Source: Calothrix sp. PCC 7103
Lineage (GTDB): Bacteria > Cyanobacteriota > Cyanobacteriia > Cyanobacteriales > Nostocaceae
Length of the DNA stretch: 64,000 bases
Reading direction: 5' to 3'
Assembly: GCF_000331305.1 (NCBI RefSeq)
Contig: NZ_KB217483.1
Coordinates: 1,158,356 to 1,222,355, forward strand
In this document: one piece after another, positions 9,701 to 17,464 of the stretch
Numbering within the stretch: the first letter of the stretch is position 1
Layout of the letters: each line of letters starts with the position of its first letter
Position numbers and translations under genes: made by a program
Notes under the pieces: generated by a model
Told to the model about the DNA's origin: nothing
Database searches by the model: none
What the model saw: the letters and a program-made list of their open reading frames with translations, nothing else

Positions 9701-10579
9701 GATGAGGTCATTAATACGCTAATAACTTTAATTGACCATGAAAATAATGAAAATGGTAATATTAACATTCATCGTGCGGTAGAAAAATGTTGGGATAAAA
9801 GATTAGCAAGTGCTATCTATGATAAAGTCCAGGATAAAAAATTAAAACCTCAAAACGTCGGTGAATTACTTGAAGAACTTATAAAACATAAGTATGAGCA
9901 AGCCAAAGCTTTTGCAAAATCACTAATTTCTTTACCATTACCTAGAGATGGGGAGGAAAGAGCCAAAGCACTTGCCGCAGCAAAAGCCTTGATAAACTAT
10001 GCGGATGACGCAGGCTGGTTATTTGTTTGGTCTGCGATTCAGCAAGACCCTAAATTTGGTCGAGAAGTTCTTGAGTCTGCATCATTTCTTTTTTCATACC
10101 AAGGAAGCTTAGAACAAAGATTAAAAGAAGAATATATAGCAGATTTATATATTTTTATTGTTCAACAGTATCCTCCCATCGAAAAAAGTAAACAAGAGGA
10201 TTATAAAACAGAAGAACTCAAAGGGATAGAAGCCTATGTAGTACAACCAGAAGAAGAAGTTAAAACGTGGATAAACTATATTCCACAACGTCTAAAAGAC
10301 CGTGGAACGCCTGAAGTTTGTGAAGCAATTCGGCGAATCATGCAAGAACTACCACACCAAAAAGATAAATTAAAGCGGTTTTTATTAGAAGCTGAGGCTT
10401 TAACTCGCCGTAATACCTGGATTCCACCACAACCATCAATAATAATTGAACTAGCAAAAAATTTTGATAAGAAAAAGTGTACTGTAAACAATATGGTAAT
10501 TCTTATAAAAGATAGTAATGTTCAAGGTGGAGTTCAAACATTACAAGGCGATAACAACCAACAAATTATGCAATTATAG
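6800..10579 (+). CDS. Large NACHT/STAND-like NTPase with helical repeat C-terminus
   Basis: 1259 residues. Walker A GEPGIGKS lies at about 57-64 and Walker B LYVFIDSLDECL at about 119-130, with the acidic DSLDE typical of NACHT NTPases. A RIACRTADW segment resembles sensor 1. After about residue 450 the protein is a long all-helical, HEAT/ARM-like solenoid without a recognised catalytic domain. Such a C-terminus usually senses a ligand in STAND immune proteins. The last 28 residues contain NVQGGVQTLQGDNNQQIM, resembling residues 30-45 of the STAND protein encoded upstream (3414). The start has no strong Shine-Dalgarno; it lies 81 bases after the previous gene in the same direction, so co-transcription is possible. 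I do not recognise a named defence family. Likely an anti-phage STAND of the bNACHT/Avs type (inference). Confidence 0.7.
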   Translation: MSQVYDWKRFWCPRSGKINLTGFGYLYDPDTDFGRHFNPDLVTFDAIAYIPCLALLGEPGIGKSSAIKAEKEKIAAKIQQEGSELLWLDLRACGSEQRLVDKLFDSPKFKAWAQGDYRLYVFIDSLDECLLRVNTTAALLVDEMSSNYSDKLKRLYFRIACRTADWGSSLEQGLKELWGKENVGVYELAPLRRVDIASAAKTEGLDENAFLQAIEQQEVAPLAIKPITLNFLLNTYRKNGSLPAQQTELYLQGCRLLSEETNQNRRDTRLTGNLTADQRMVIAARIAAVTVFCNRYAVWMNIDQGDVPQENVVIRELVSGTEFALGDEFPVTEEAVREVLSTALFSSRGSHRMGWAHQTYAEFLAAWYLQHRQLTLEQMMSLIVHPGDSDSKLVPQLHETAAWLSSINQEVFQEVIKTNPDILLNSSVATADDTVKANLVGSLLKLYDEDKLAYEPRFGAYTHLKHQNLVAQLQAYICDTTKNETSRYVAIEIVQQCEVKSLQEDLASVALAPDQPYWVRVNAADTICRIGDENTKAKLKPLAFGKAGDDPEDELKGYGLRAVYPNHLTTAELFGIITQPQKSAMGGTYQNFIAKEIGQYIKLDDLSIGLKWVEQQPTRYNQHYPFDKLSDAIMLKAWQNLDKSEILEDFIKVVYLKLQNYEKVFVENNEELSAEETLINDDKKRHQLIEAIVFNVSEADLQEKIRVLSYNLVSREKDFFWLVEKLREAASEIQQQAWAKLIWKAFQRFDTQQVHTILTVSQEIPVLKAEFTSLIDPIELGSPKAEEIIKAHLEDEELWQQHRQLQQRNQQLLDPPPKKRIIALLNKFESGEINLWYWICHDMTLMPNSKHYNSTLLLKPNITTLPGWKEAEALTKQRIIEAAKVYIDKGDPKTEQWLGTNKFYYSIPASYKALCLILKEEPEYISSISGDIWEKWAATILVYPKTGDAEDEVVRQELVLFAYNIAPDEVINTLITLIDHENNENGNINIHRAVEKCWDKRLASAIYDKVQDKKLKPQNVGELLEELIKHKYEQAKAFAKSLISLPLPRDGEERAKALAAAKALINYADDAGWLFVWSAIQQDPKFGREVLESASFLFSYQGSLEQRLKEEYIADLYIFIVQQYPPIEKSKQEDYKTEELKGIEAYVVQPEEEVKTWINYIPQRLKDRGTPEVCEAIRRIMQELPHQKDKLKRFLLEAEALTRRNTWIPPQPSIIIELAKNFDKKKCTVNNMVILIKDSNVQGGVQTLQGDNNQQIMQL

Positions 10580-10658
10580 GTTCGCTTTAGGAGCGCACTT
10601 ATAAAAAATGCGCTTACGCGCGCACGCATCAGGAAATGCATCAAATGGTCACCACATA

Positions 10659-10838
10659 ATGAAAATTTACCGAAAATTACACTTATATAGACGAAAAGCT
10701 TCTCTAATTAAAAATAGAAAAACTTATCCTATAGTTCAACAAAATAATTATCAATTGCAAGAAGATGTAATTGAAATGTTAGCTCAGGAAGCTTTTGAAC
10801 GTCAAGATTATTACCATTTAGCTTACAGCAATTATTGA
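10659..10838 (+). CDS. Small basic hypothetical protein
   Basis: A 59-residue protein, Lys/Arg/Tyr-rich at the N-terminus (KIYRKLHLYRRKASL) with an acidic amphipathic C-terminus. I chose ATG 10659 because the sequence upstream in the same frame is low-complexity and overlaps a GCGC-rich hairpin-prone stretch. A GTG/ATG further upstream (10608) is possible. No family recognised. It lies between the STAND pair and the Gp157-like gene. Confidence 0.4.
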   Translation: MKIYRKLHLYRRKASLIKNRKTYPIVQQNNYQLQEDVIEMLAQEAFERQDYYHLAYSNY

Positions 10839-10893
10839 GGCGATACTGACTTAATTAAGGGCTAATAGTAAATTACTTGCATTAGTATAAAGC

Positions 10894-11475
10894 ATGACAT
10901 TACAAATAGAGCAAAAGATTAATACTCTTACTCTTGGGCAACTGTCCTTAGAAGCAGCCAAACTTTGGGATGAATTAGAAGAAGTTGGCTCTTCAGATGA
11001 GGGTCACGTCGAAACGATTCTGCAAAAACTATTTGAAACACAAGGCGCCTTTGAACGCAAAATCGATGCAATTGCTTATGTTGCCGACCAGTTGAAACTA
11101 GATATACAAGTATGGCAAAGGCGCCTAGAAGCAATTACTGAGCTACACACAGAAGTCATCAATCGAAAACAGAAACAGCTTAAATCCTTCAAAGCATACT
11201 TACTGTATCTCCATATACATGGCATACTCAATGACCGAAACCCAGGAGTAGAAAGAGAAATTGCTTTCCAAAACAGTCCTCCCAGAGTTGTGCTGAAAGT
11301 TGAGCTTGAAAATCCCGAATTTCCAGAAGAATTTCGGGATACGCGCGTGGAGTATCACCCACTCACTAAACAAATTTTAGAAGCTCATAAACAAGGTCGT
11401 GATGTGAGTGCAATTGCAGAAATTGAATCAGGTAAACACGTTAGGTTCAAAGTCATATCTACGAAACAAAAATGA
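10894..11475 (+). CDS. Siphovirus Gp157-like protein
   Basis: 193 residues with the layout of the phage Gp157 family (PF05565). It has an acidic N-terminal helix, a long predicted coiled coil (about 55-115, ending KQLKSFKAYLLYLHIHGI), then a beta-rich tail with FQNSPPRVVLKVE and LPEEF-like FPEEFRDTRVEYHPLTKQI. Members occur next to recombination and ssb genes in phages and plasmids; one from Streptococcus phage is linked to phage resistance (family knowledge). Here it is followed by a clear intrinsic terminator, so it is transcribed alone or as the last gene after the small gene at 10659. Confidence 0.75.
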   Translation: MTLQIEQKINTLTLGQLSLEAAKLWDELEEVGSSDEGHVETILQKLFETQGAFERKIDAIAYVADQLKLDIQVWQRRLEAITELHTEVINRKQKQLKSFKAYLLYLHIHGILNDRNPGVEREIAFQNSPPRVVLKVELENPEFPEEFRDTRVEYHPLTKQILEAHKQGRDVSAIAEIESGKHVRFKVISTKQK

Positions 11476-11517
11476 CAGAAGGGCTAATGCCTTTACTAGA
11501 TAAATGGCAGACTCAAG

Positions 11518-11555
11518 GTCAGATTTAGGTTTTCCTAAGTCTGACTTTTATTTTT
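11518..11555 (+). terminator. Intrinsic terminator after the Gp157-like gene
   Basis: Stem GTCAGATTTAGG / CCTAAGTCTGAC (one mismatch) around a TTTT loop, followed by TTTTATTTTTAT. It lies 43 bases after the stop codon. Confidence 0.8.
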
Positions 11556-11626
11556 ATCTTCTCAAAATACATTAGAGCTTACGCTCTTACCAAATAGTCA
11601 ATACAAATGTTTGGAGTATTACAAAA

Positions 11627-12160
11627 GTGGATGTACAAGATATATTATTAGCTTCCTTTCACGCAGTAACAATTGGATTCTCATTGCTAATTATCTACTG
11701 TGAAGTTACCAACTTTATACTGAATAACGCAGCCTCACAAAAATCTTCAGCACAACTAGCAGTAAAATTACCTAAATTTTCAATCATAAATAGCCAAGCT
11801 GAAAAGATATTTCAGAAAGCGGAGGAAGTAACGGCGCCATGCATAAAAACAGAAGATTCAAAACTAGAAGTCAGCGAAAGCGCTAATACACATTTATCAG
11901 TATCTACAGTAAGACCGCTAGTACTAGTAACAGAACAAAAAACAGTTGATTTAACTAAATTTAGGGACAGTGTTGTACCTGCAAGCCCTCCAAAAGAGCA
12001 GGTGCAATTGAGCAACATGGACATAAAACTGCTAAGAAAAGAATGCGAGCAACAGGGCATTCAATGGAGAAATACAGTCATCGATGATAAAACAAGTAAA
12101 CGGCGCCATCTGCGAAAAGCAGAAATGATGGCGGTGCTTCAACAAAAGTTGAGTGCTTAG
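11627..12160 (+). CDS. Membrane-anchored protein with SAP-like C-terminal domain
   Basis: 177 residues from a GTG start with TTGGAG about 11 bases upstream. An N-terminal hydrophobic segment (about 8-32, ILLASFHAVTIGFSLLIIYC) predicts a signal anchor. The middle is Ser/Thr/Val-rich and unstructured. Residues about 135-175 (MDIKLLRKECEQQGI, then KAEMMAVLQQKL) match the pattern of SAP-type helix-extended-helix nucleic-acid-binding motifs (LRKxCxxxGI...KAEMxxxL). A membrane-linked DNA-binding role is possible but unproven. It contains two GGCGCC sites. Confidence 0.55.
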   Translation: MDVQDILLASFHAVTIGFSLLIIYCEVTNFILNNAASQKSSAQLAVKLPKFSIINSQAEKIFQKAEEVTAPCIKTEDSKLEVSESANTHLSVSTVRPLVLVTEQKTVDLTKFRDSVVPASPPKEQVQLSNMDIKLLRKECEQQGIQWRNTVIDDKTSKRRHLRKAEMMAVLQQKLSA

Positions 12161-12220
12161 AACAAATATATTGCTAGGAGCTACAGCGCATTTAAATTGC
12201 AATTTGACTTAATTAAAACT

Positions 12221-12250
12221 CTTGTGGAGCGGGCATCCCTGCCCGCCCTA
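12221..12250. repeat. GC-rich hairpin between convergent genes
   Basis: Perfect stem GCGGGCA / TGCCCGC (12229-12235 and 12240-12246) with a four-base loop. Short GGAGCGGGCATC...TGCCCGCCC palindromes are dispersed in many cyanobacterial genomes. It lies between the 3' ends of the genes at 11627 (+) and 12311 (-), so it may act as a bidirectional terminator even without a T-tract. Confidence 0.55.
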
Positions 12251-12310
12251 TGAATAAATGTTGGTGAGTCAATCAGCGGTCTAACTCATCATCAGTATTT
12301 TTCATGGAGA

Positions 12311-12904
12311 TTACAAATATCTTTGGCGGTACTTCTTATTTTTCAAAGACACTGCTCGTTGTCTCGACCACTGTTTAATAGGAGTTACAGGCAGTACATC
12401 TATAAACTGCGTAGCAATACTTACATCACCAGTAAGACGAGTTACAACATTACCAATAAATCGGCAGCATCGTGCTGGTTGGCTCGCTACCTGTTCTTCT
12501 GCAAATCGTATCACTACCCACCCTGCTTCTACAAAACGCTGATTGCGGTAATCATCATCACCTACACAATGTGTTGGTTTTCCTGTTGCAAAGCAATGAC
12601 TTTCGTCTACCTCTATATCAATGTGTAGCTCAGTGGTAGGTTCGATAATCACAAAATCAGCAGTGTAAGGGCGCCCGTGACCAGGGGGTAACATTTCTAT
12701 CTGTGGTTTTACCCAATCTCCAAAGTGGTGTTTTAATACTTCCCCAAATAATTCTTCAGAGGCGCCTATTGGAGCATTTCCAATTCCAGAAGGTTTGATA
12801 CTTGGTGAAAAGTTAGATTTATCAGGGAATGATGGAATGAAAAGGATGGGGTAAATGGGAGTTGATATAGGCATTGTGCTAAATAAAACCGAGTTTTTAC
12901 CCAT
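12311..12904 (-). CDS. DUF559/Vsr-like endonuclease-fold protein
   Basis: 197 residues from ATG 12904 (a TTG at 12916 is the alternative). The core shows the PD-(D/E)XK/Vsr-like layout. These are the acidic segment ADFVIIEPTTELHIDIEVDE (about 78-97), a His/Asp cluster (HCVGDDDYRN), and a terminal RFVEAGWVVIRFAEEQV strand-helix typical of DUF559/MTES-type nucleases. The canonical lysine of the ExK motif is not obvious, as IDIEVDE replaces IEIDG-type motifs. Activity is therefore uncertain. It is convergent with the SAP-like gene and divergent from the AAA ATPase at 13058. Confidence 0.6.
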   Translation of the reverse strand: MGKNSVLFSTMPISTPIYPILFIPSFPDKSNFSPSIKPSGIGNAPIGASEELFGEVLKHHFGDWVKPQIEMLPPGHGRPYTADFVIIEPTTELHIDIEVDESHCFATGKPTHCVGDDDYRNQRFVEAGWVVIRFAEEQVASQPARCCRFIGNVVTRLTGDVSIATQFIDVLPVTPIKQWSRQRAVSLKNKKYRQRYL

Positions 12905-13057
12905 GCTATTTGACAATGAGCAATAACAAAATCGTTAAAATAATATAATTTCGTTATATCAAAAGATATAATTAATCAATTAAAAGTTACATCATTTAAT
13001 AGTAGTATTTTTACAATTAGCAGCATAAAATTGTGAGCAAAGCTTAATTATGAAAAT

Positions 13058-14716
13058 ATGGAGTTTAAGTTTGTATCTGAAGTGATAGAGCTTATTCAAG
13101 CTGGAGAAACAGTAATTTGTTGTGAATCTCCTATTCAAGAAAGAAAAAGATTGCTATATAATATAGCGCAATATTGCTCTTCAAATAATGTCAAGTGTCA
13201 TTTATGGAACTTAGGTCAAGAAATAGTTAAAGAGGCTAAATGTCAATTTAATAATTTTGAGTGTAACATAAATGAATTAGTAGATTACACACCCGTAGAG
13301 ATTAAAAAAACGAAAGATTACTTTAGTATTTTTCAATTTTGGAATAATTATCAAGAGTCAGGTATATTAGTTGTTGAGAACCTTTATCCTTGGATAGGAA
13401 CAAATCCACCGCAAGAAACGGAGTTTTTTATAATCTCTGAGTGGATAAAGTCAAATTTGATTCATATTGCCCAGAATAGTGACTATTCCGGAAATAAGTG
13501 TTTGATTATACTGGGGCAAAAAGCTGAACTCCACCCTGAGTTAGCAGCAGAAATCCCGTTGATTGTGCATGATTTACCGGATATAAACGAAATTTTAGAT
13601 TTTCTGAGCGAATCAAAATTTATACTACCAAACTCATTGAATGAGCAGGAATTAATTACCATAGCTCGTAGTTGTGTTGGGTTATATATCACTGATATAG
13701 CCAAAGGGCTGAGATTAATTATAAAAAAGCATCCTCAGATTAGCAATGAAAAAGTAGTCGAATACTTACTTGAATACAAAATTGACCTTCTCAATAAACT
13801 CTACGAAATTGAATTTATTCGTCCACCTAAAGTCCCTTTAGGGGGATTAGATTTAATGCAAGAGGCATTCAAGAAATTCAAAAGACTGCTCAGTCCCCTT
13901 GCCAAAGCTTACAAGCTTAAAGTTCCCAAAGGGATTTTACTGGTAGGTCCTCCAGGTACAGGTAAATCTCACTCAGCAAAAGTATGTTCCCAGGTTATGG
14001 GAATTCCTCTTATTTTGGTCGATTGGGGTAATTTTCGAGGGTATGGTAATGAGGCAGAAAGAAAGCTCAAAGATTTGCTGAAGTTAGCAGATAAACTTAA
14101 CGAGGTTTTACTTTACTTTGATGATTTTGATAAAGGGTTTGCAGGGGATGATGACCTGGGAAGAAGATTAGCAGGACAATTACTAACTTGGATGCAAGAG
14201 AGAACCAGCGATGTGATTGTCATCGCCAGTGCTAACCGCATGGAATGGTTGCCCCCAGAGTTAACGCGGTCAGGACGATTTGACTATATATATAAAGTTG
14301 ACCTGCCAAACTATGGAGAAAGACACGCGATTTTTAAATTGCACGGCGCCCGATTTGATAATAGGTTTCGTAATGGTGGCGACCCCTATACCAAAGATGA
14401 ATGGCGCCGATTATTAAAAGAAACTCATCGTTGTGTAGGAGCAGAGATTCAAACGATTGTGGAGCGTGCTGCCGCTACTACCTTCTATCAAATGTTTCCA
14501 GAGGATATGAGTTTCCCAGAAGATGGCAATCTGCCACCTCTCGAAATATCGATTGCTACTTTATTAGAAGAACGTCGGCAAATCAACCCGTTAGCAATTA
14601 GGGAAGCAGATAAAGTTGAAAGTATGCGGAATAAAGCTGACCTCCAAGGACTTCCTTCATCGCCATTAGATGAATCAATATACGCAATTGGGAACGTAGA
14701 TATTTTCGATAATTAA
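13058..14716 (+). CDS. Ycf46-like AAA+ ATPase
   Basis: 552 residues. The N-terminal half (about 1-245) resembles the degenerate RecA-like region of Ycf46. The C-terminal AAA+ module has Walker A GPPGTGKS (297-304), Walker B LLYFDDFDK (351-359) and the Arg-finger region ELTRSGRFDY (about 401-410). Sensor 1 SANR follows Walker B in the expected place. Chromosomal Ycf46 is a conserved cyanobacterial/plastid ATPase linked to photosynthesis and inorganic-carbon use. This copy sits among plasmid genes and is more divergent, so its substrate is unknown. The stop is followed after one base by the ATG of the DUF192 gene, which indicates translational coupling. Confidence 0.8.
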   Translation: MEFKFVSEVIELIQAGETVICCESPIQERKRLLYNIAQYCSSNNVKCHLWNLGQEIVKEAKCQFNNFECNINELVDYTPVEIKKTKDYFSIFQFWNNYQESGILVVENLYPWIGTNPPQETEFFIISEWIKSNLIHIAQNSDYSGNKCLIILGQKAELHPELAAEIPLIVHDLPDINEILDFLSESKFILPNSLNEQELITIARSCVGLYITDIAKGLRLIIKKHPQISNEKVVEYLLEYKIDLLNKLYEIEFIRPPKVPLGGLDLMQEAFKKFKRLLSPLAKAYKLKVPKGILLVGPPGTGKSHSAKVCSQVMGIPLILVDWGNFRGYGNEAERKLKDLLKLADKLNEVLLYFDDFDKGFAGDDDLGRRLAGQLLTWMQERTSDVIVIASANRMEWLPPELTRSGRFDYIYKVDLPNYGERHAIFKLHGARFDNRFRNGGDPYTKDEWRRLLKETHRCVGAEIQTIVERAAATTFYQMFPEDMSFPEDGNLPPLEISIATLLEERRQINPLAIREADKVESMRNKADLQGLPSSPLDESIYAIGNVDIFDN

Positions 14717-14717
14717 A

Positions 14718-15248
14718 ATGACCAACTTGCTTTACAAACTCAAAAAACCAAAAAACTCCTCCCAAGTACTGCTCTCCACCCTCAATATTGCTGGTCCCAT
14801 AGCAGGAGTAGTATTTACGGTAACAGCGCTGTCTTCTTCCATCATCTCTCGCCAACCACAACAACTACCCATCAGCGCGGTTGCACAAATTGGCAACAAA
14901 AAAATTCAACTGGAAGTAGCGCAGATCCCAGAGGAGCTAGCGAAGGGATTAAAGTTCAGGAAGCAATTGCCTCAAGACACAGGAATGCTGTTTGAGTTAG
15001 GGAAGAGTGTGGAGAAGGCGCCGTTTTGGATGAAAGATGTCCATATCCCCCTCGACATCCTTTTTCTCCAAGACGGTGTTGTTAAAACAATAGTGCAAAG
15101 CGCTCCACCATGCCCAAAAGAACCTTGTAAAATTTACTACTCCACTGAACCTGTCCACCAAGTGTTAGAGCTTTCCGCTGGTTCTGTTGCTCGTTTGGGT
15201 ATTAAAGAAGGGACGACTCTTAAAATTACAGATAAAACACGAGGTTGA
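14718..15248 (+). CDS. DUF192 family exported protein
   Basis: 176 residues. A hydrophobic N-terminal segment (about 18-42) predicts a signal peptide or anchor. Residues 55-170 fit DUF192 (PF02643), with LAKGLKFRKQLPQDTGMLFE, PFWMKDVHIPLDILFL and the conserved tail VLELSAGSVARLGI. The function of DUF192 is not established. The gene starts one base after the stop of the AAA ATPase gene, so the two are almost certainly one operon. Confidence 0.8.
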   Translation: MTNLLYKLKKPKNSSQVLLSTLNIAGPIAGVVFTVTALSSSIISRQPQQLPISAVAQIGNKKIQLEVAQIPEELAKGLKFRKQLPQDTGMLFELGKSVEKAPFWMKDVHIPLDILFLQDGVVKTIVQSAPPCPKEPCKIYYSTEPVHQVLELSAGSVARLGIKEGTTLKITDKTRG

Positions 15249-15498
15249 CAAATTGTATCTTGGCTCAACGTCAATAAAGGCGCCTTCTAACTTTACAGGC
15301 ACCACAAACACCCGGTACTAACTAGCAAGTTCAAATTCCCAATACTCTATAGACGGAGTGACTGCTGCCAACGCCCAACTCCACTTTCTAATAAGTGATT
15401 TTTATCAATGCCATCAGCCCTTTAAAGTCAAGTTATATTGACCACTTGTAACAAAATTGTTACTATTCTTTACATAAAGTAACAAATTCAAAAAGATT

Positions 15499-15669
15499 AT
15501 GTATACAACAGTTAACGAAGACGGCGTTTTGAATAACTACGCAACCGAACCTCAGATGTACTATGCCGAGTACCCTGCAATTTGGGAACAACGTCGATAT
15601 GTCATTCAAAGTGTGTTTGCAACATTGCTTGTCGCTACTTTTGTTTTAGTTGCATTTTCAGTTAGCTAA
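15499..15669 (+). CDS. ssl1498-family light-harvesting-like mini-protein
   Basis: A 56-residue protein, shorter than usual gene-finding cut-offs. The N-terminus MYTTVNEDGVLNNYATEP and the segment YYAEYPAIWEQRRY are characteristic of the cyanobacterial ssl1498 family. One C-terminal membrane helix follows (about 33-55, ending VLVAFSVS). Members are annotated as light-harvesting-like single-helix proteins of unknown role. Its presence on accessory DNA is unusual. It is flanked by about 250 non-coding bases upstream, and an imperfect AGCACCTCGG...CCGGGGTTTTGCT hairpin downstream (about 15719-15752) could end its transcript. Confidence 0.8.
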   Translation: MYTTVNEDGVLNNYATEPQMYYAEYPAIWEQRRYVIQSVFATLLVATFVLVAFSVS

Positions 15670-15903
15670 TAAAATTTGCTGCACGGTATCTTCTATCTCC
15701 TATCAACAGCCTAAGAGCGAAGCACCTCGGCAATTAACACCGGGGTTTTGCTATGATAATCCACACAACCAAAAACAATTTGTAACTACACAAACAATTT
15801 AATATCAGTGCCAGGGTATCTATACTCGTTCTTTGTTCATTGATTAGTACTAACACAAACTATAATTAGTGGTGCCGATGTGGGAGGTAGGTTTGCTCTG
15901 TTG

Positions 15904-16749
15904 TTATAAACATCTGAGTTGATTTCGGCGCCAGTTTAAATAATCTATATTCCTAAGATGTTTCTTACGCTGACTATCAATCAAAAAACGCTCTTCTTCA
16001 ATTGGTAGTTCTGTAAAAATATCTAGGTATCTCAATGCTTTTACTTGAACCCCTAATAGTTCTATAGTTTTAACGTATTGCTCACGCACGCTTATATTTT
16101 CTTCTAGATAATATATAAGGTTTGGTAATTCAATAAACTCAAATCTATAATTATAGACACTGTAGACAGATACACAGTATGGTTGATAGTGCTGTTTGTC
16201 TTTGCCACAATAACTTATGTATGTACTCCAAGCTGTTCTTACTTGCTTCGAGTTGCTCTTCATCATTGAATAACCAGTTATTTTAAAGTCATTGGCATTT
16301 CTTAAGATAATGATGCAGCGGGCACCGTCAGAACCTTCATACTCACCAACAACAAGTGAGCGCACAACGGGAAATAATAATGTTGGAGTGTTTAATGCTT
16401 TTAATAGTCGTTTAATTTCACGTTCGACTTGCGGCAACGAAGGCAAATATTTTTTGACTTTAGAACCATTCAACTCTGGTTTACATAACTCAATGTAATA
16501 TTTTTCCTTTTCAATTAAAGAATTTACTGGAAACTCTTTCCAATAAATTTTGTAACCTCGTTTTCGATTTGACCTACTCAGTTGTGGATAGCGATGATGA
16601 GTTTTACCCATCCACCTTGCTCTAATATTAACGGCTAATCCAACGTACCAAACGAAGTTATCCGCATCAACTACAACGTATATACCTGAACATGAAGGCA
16701 AGTGGCGCCTGTCTGATAGTGCAACATTCAACCAGTCTTTCCACTCCAT
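15904..16749 (-). CDS. GIY-YIG nuclease-domain protein
   Basis: 281 residues. A GIY-YIG fold lies at about 20-95: GIYVVVDADNFVWYVGLAVNI gives both the GIY and the degenerate YVG element. IRARW carries the conserved Arg, followed by the HHRYPQL and LIEKEKYYIELCKPELN segments with the metal-binding Glu. The rest (about 110-281) is a cyanobacterial extension without a recognised domain. Possible roles are mobile-element-type endonuclease or restriction. It has no partner methyltransferase nearby. Confidence 0.7.
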   Translation of the reverse strand: MEWKDWLNVALSDRRHLPSCSGIYVVVDADNFVWYVGLAVNIRARWMGKTHHRYPQLSRSNRKRGYKIYWKEFPVNSLIEKEKYYIELCKPELNGSKVKKYLPSLPQVEREIKRLLKALNTPTLLFPVVRSLVVGEYEGSDGARCIIILRNANDFKITGYSMMKSNSKQVRTAWSTYISYCGKDKQHYQPYCVSVYSVYNYRFEFIELPNLIYYLEENISVREQYVKTIELLGVQVKALRYLDIFTELPIEEERFLIDSQRKKHLRNIDYLNWRRNQLRCL

Positions 16750-17010
16750 AAAGATGAACCCTAAATCTTATATTCCTAGGGTTCCCAGTTAGGTAATTGT
16801 AATTGGCGCCGCAAACCTGTACAACTAAATATCGTTCTACGAGTGAACGTTCATTCAAAGATTAAAGGCGCCAACTTTTCTAATTAAAGAGTGTTAGCTC
16901 AGTGACAAGCTGAGATGTTGAAGGGGCTGGCTTATTACTAAAATTACTGGATGAAATTCCCACGGACGACAATAACAATTCTACTTGCTGTGTTTGGTTT
17001 TTATCTGTAC

Positions 17011-17196
17011 ACGTTTGAGTTAGGGTGTTGACTTTGTGAGAAACGGTTGGTCAAAAGTTCATACAGTTTTTGTGTCTCAAGTAAAAGCTCTAGAATCCTT
17101 ATTTTATAAGCTTTTAGAGCTAGTGTTATAAAACACGCATTATGCGTGAGTAAAAATTGCCCAAAAACCCTTAAAGTCAACACCCTACGTTTGAGT
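17011..17196. mobile_element. MITE-like element with 14-bp inverted ends and 10-bp target duplication
   Basis: Terminal inverted repeats AGGGTGTTGACTTT (17022-17035) and AAAGTCAACACCCT (17173-17186) are perfect. The direct repeat ACGTTTGAGT flanks them at 17011-17020 and 17187-17196, consistent with a 10-base target duplication. The interior is about 166 bases, non-coding, and rich in further palindromes (AGCTCTA/TAGAGCT; CACGCA/TGCGTG). It has the structure of a non-autonomous transposable element. I do not assign the parental IS family. Confidence 0.75.
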
Positions 17197-17308
17197 TACA
17201 AACTGGCAAGCTTGCTTTAAGTTTTTGATACTGCTAGTAGTAATGCTCCAAAGTTAGATTGGGTTCATACTCTCAATTAAATTATTTAATTCTCAATAAA
17301 AACATTTT

Positions 17309-17464
17309 AGGGTGCGCTCGCCACTTCTAAATGCACCCTAATAAATTAGCATACTGTGATATATAATATACTTTATCTAAGCAACAGTTCTGATATAGAA
17401 CAGGGGCTTTAATTCTTTAGTTTTAGGTTAATTAGGGTGCATTTGTTGCTTCTAAATGCACCCT
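17309..17464. repeat. Two copies of an AGGGTGC...GCACCCT hairpin, 125 bp apart
   Basis: Copies at 17309-17339 and 17434-17464. The second has a perfect 11-bp stem AGGGTGCATTT/AAATGCACCCT; the first has a shorter stem. Both share the loop side TTCTAAATGCACCCT and similar AT-rich 3' flanks (AAATTAGCATACTG and AAATTAATATACTG), so they are duplicated units rather than chance hairpins. They could be terminators or regulatory sites for the XRE gene at 17591 or the upstream GIY-YIG locus. Confidence 0.65.

Noticed and set aside
10608-10658. Extension of the small gene at 10659 to an upstream start
   Set aside because: The extra 17 residues come from GCGC-rich low-complexity DNA and look unlike protein.
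12323-12628. 101-codon frame opposite the nuclease gene at 12311-12904
   Set aside because: It is antisense to a better-supported gene and has random-looking composition.
17001-17183. Minus-strand 60-codon frame
   Set aside because: It lies almost entirely inside the MITE, starts and ends at its inverted repeats, and shows no protein-like composition.
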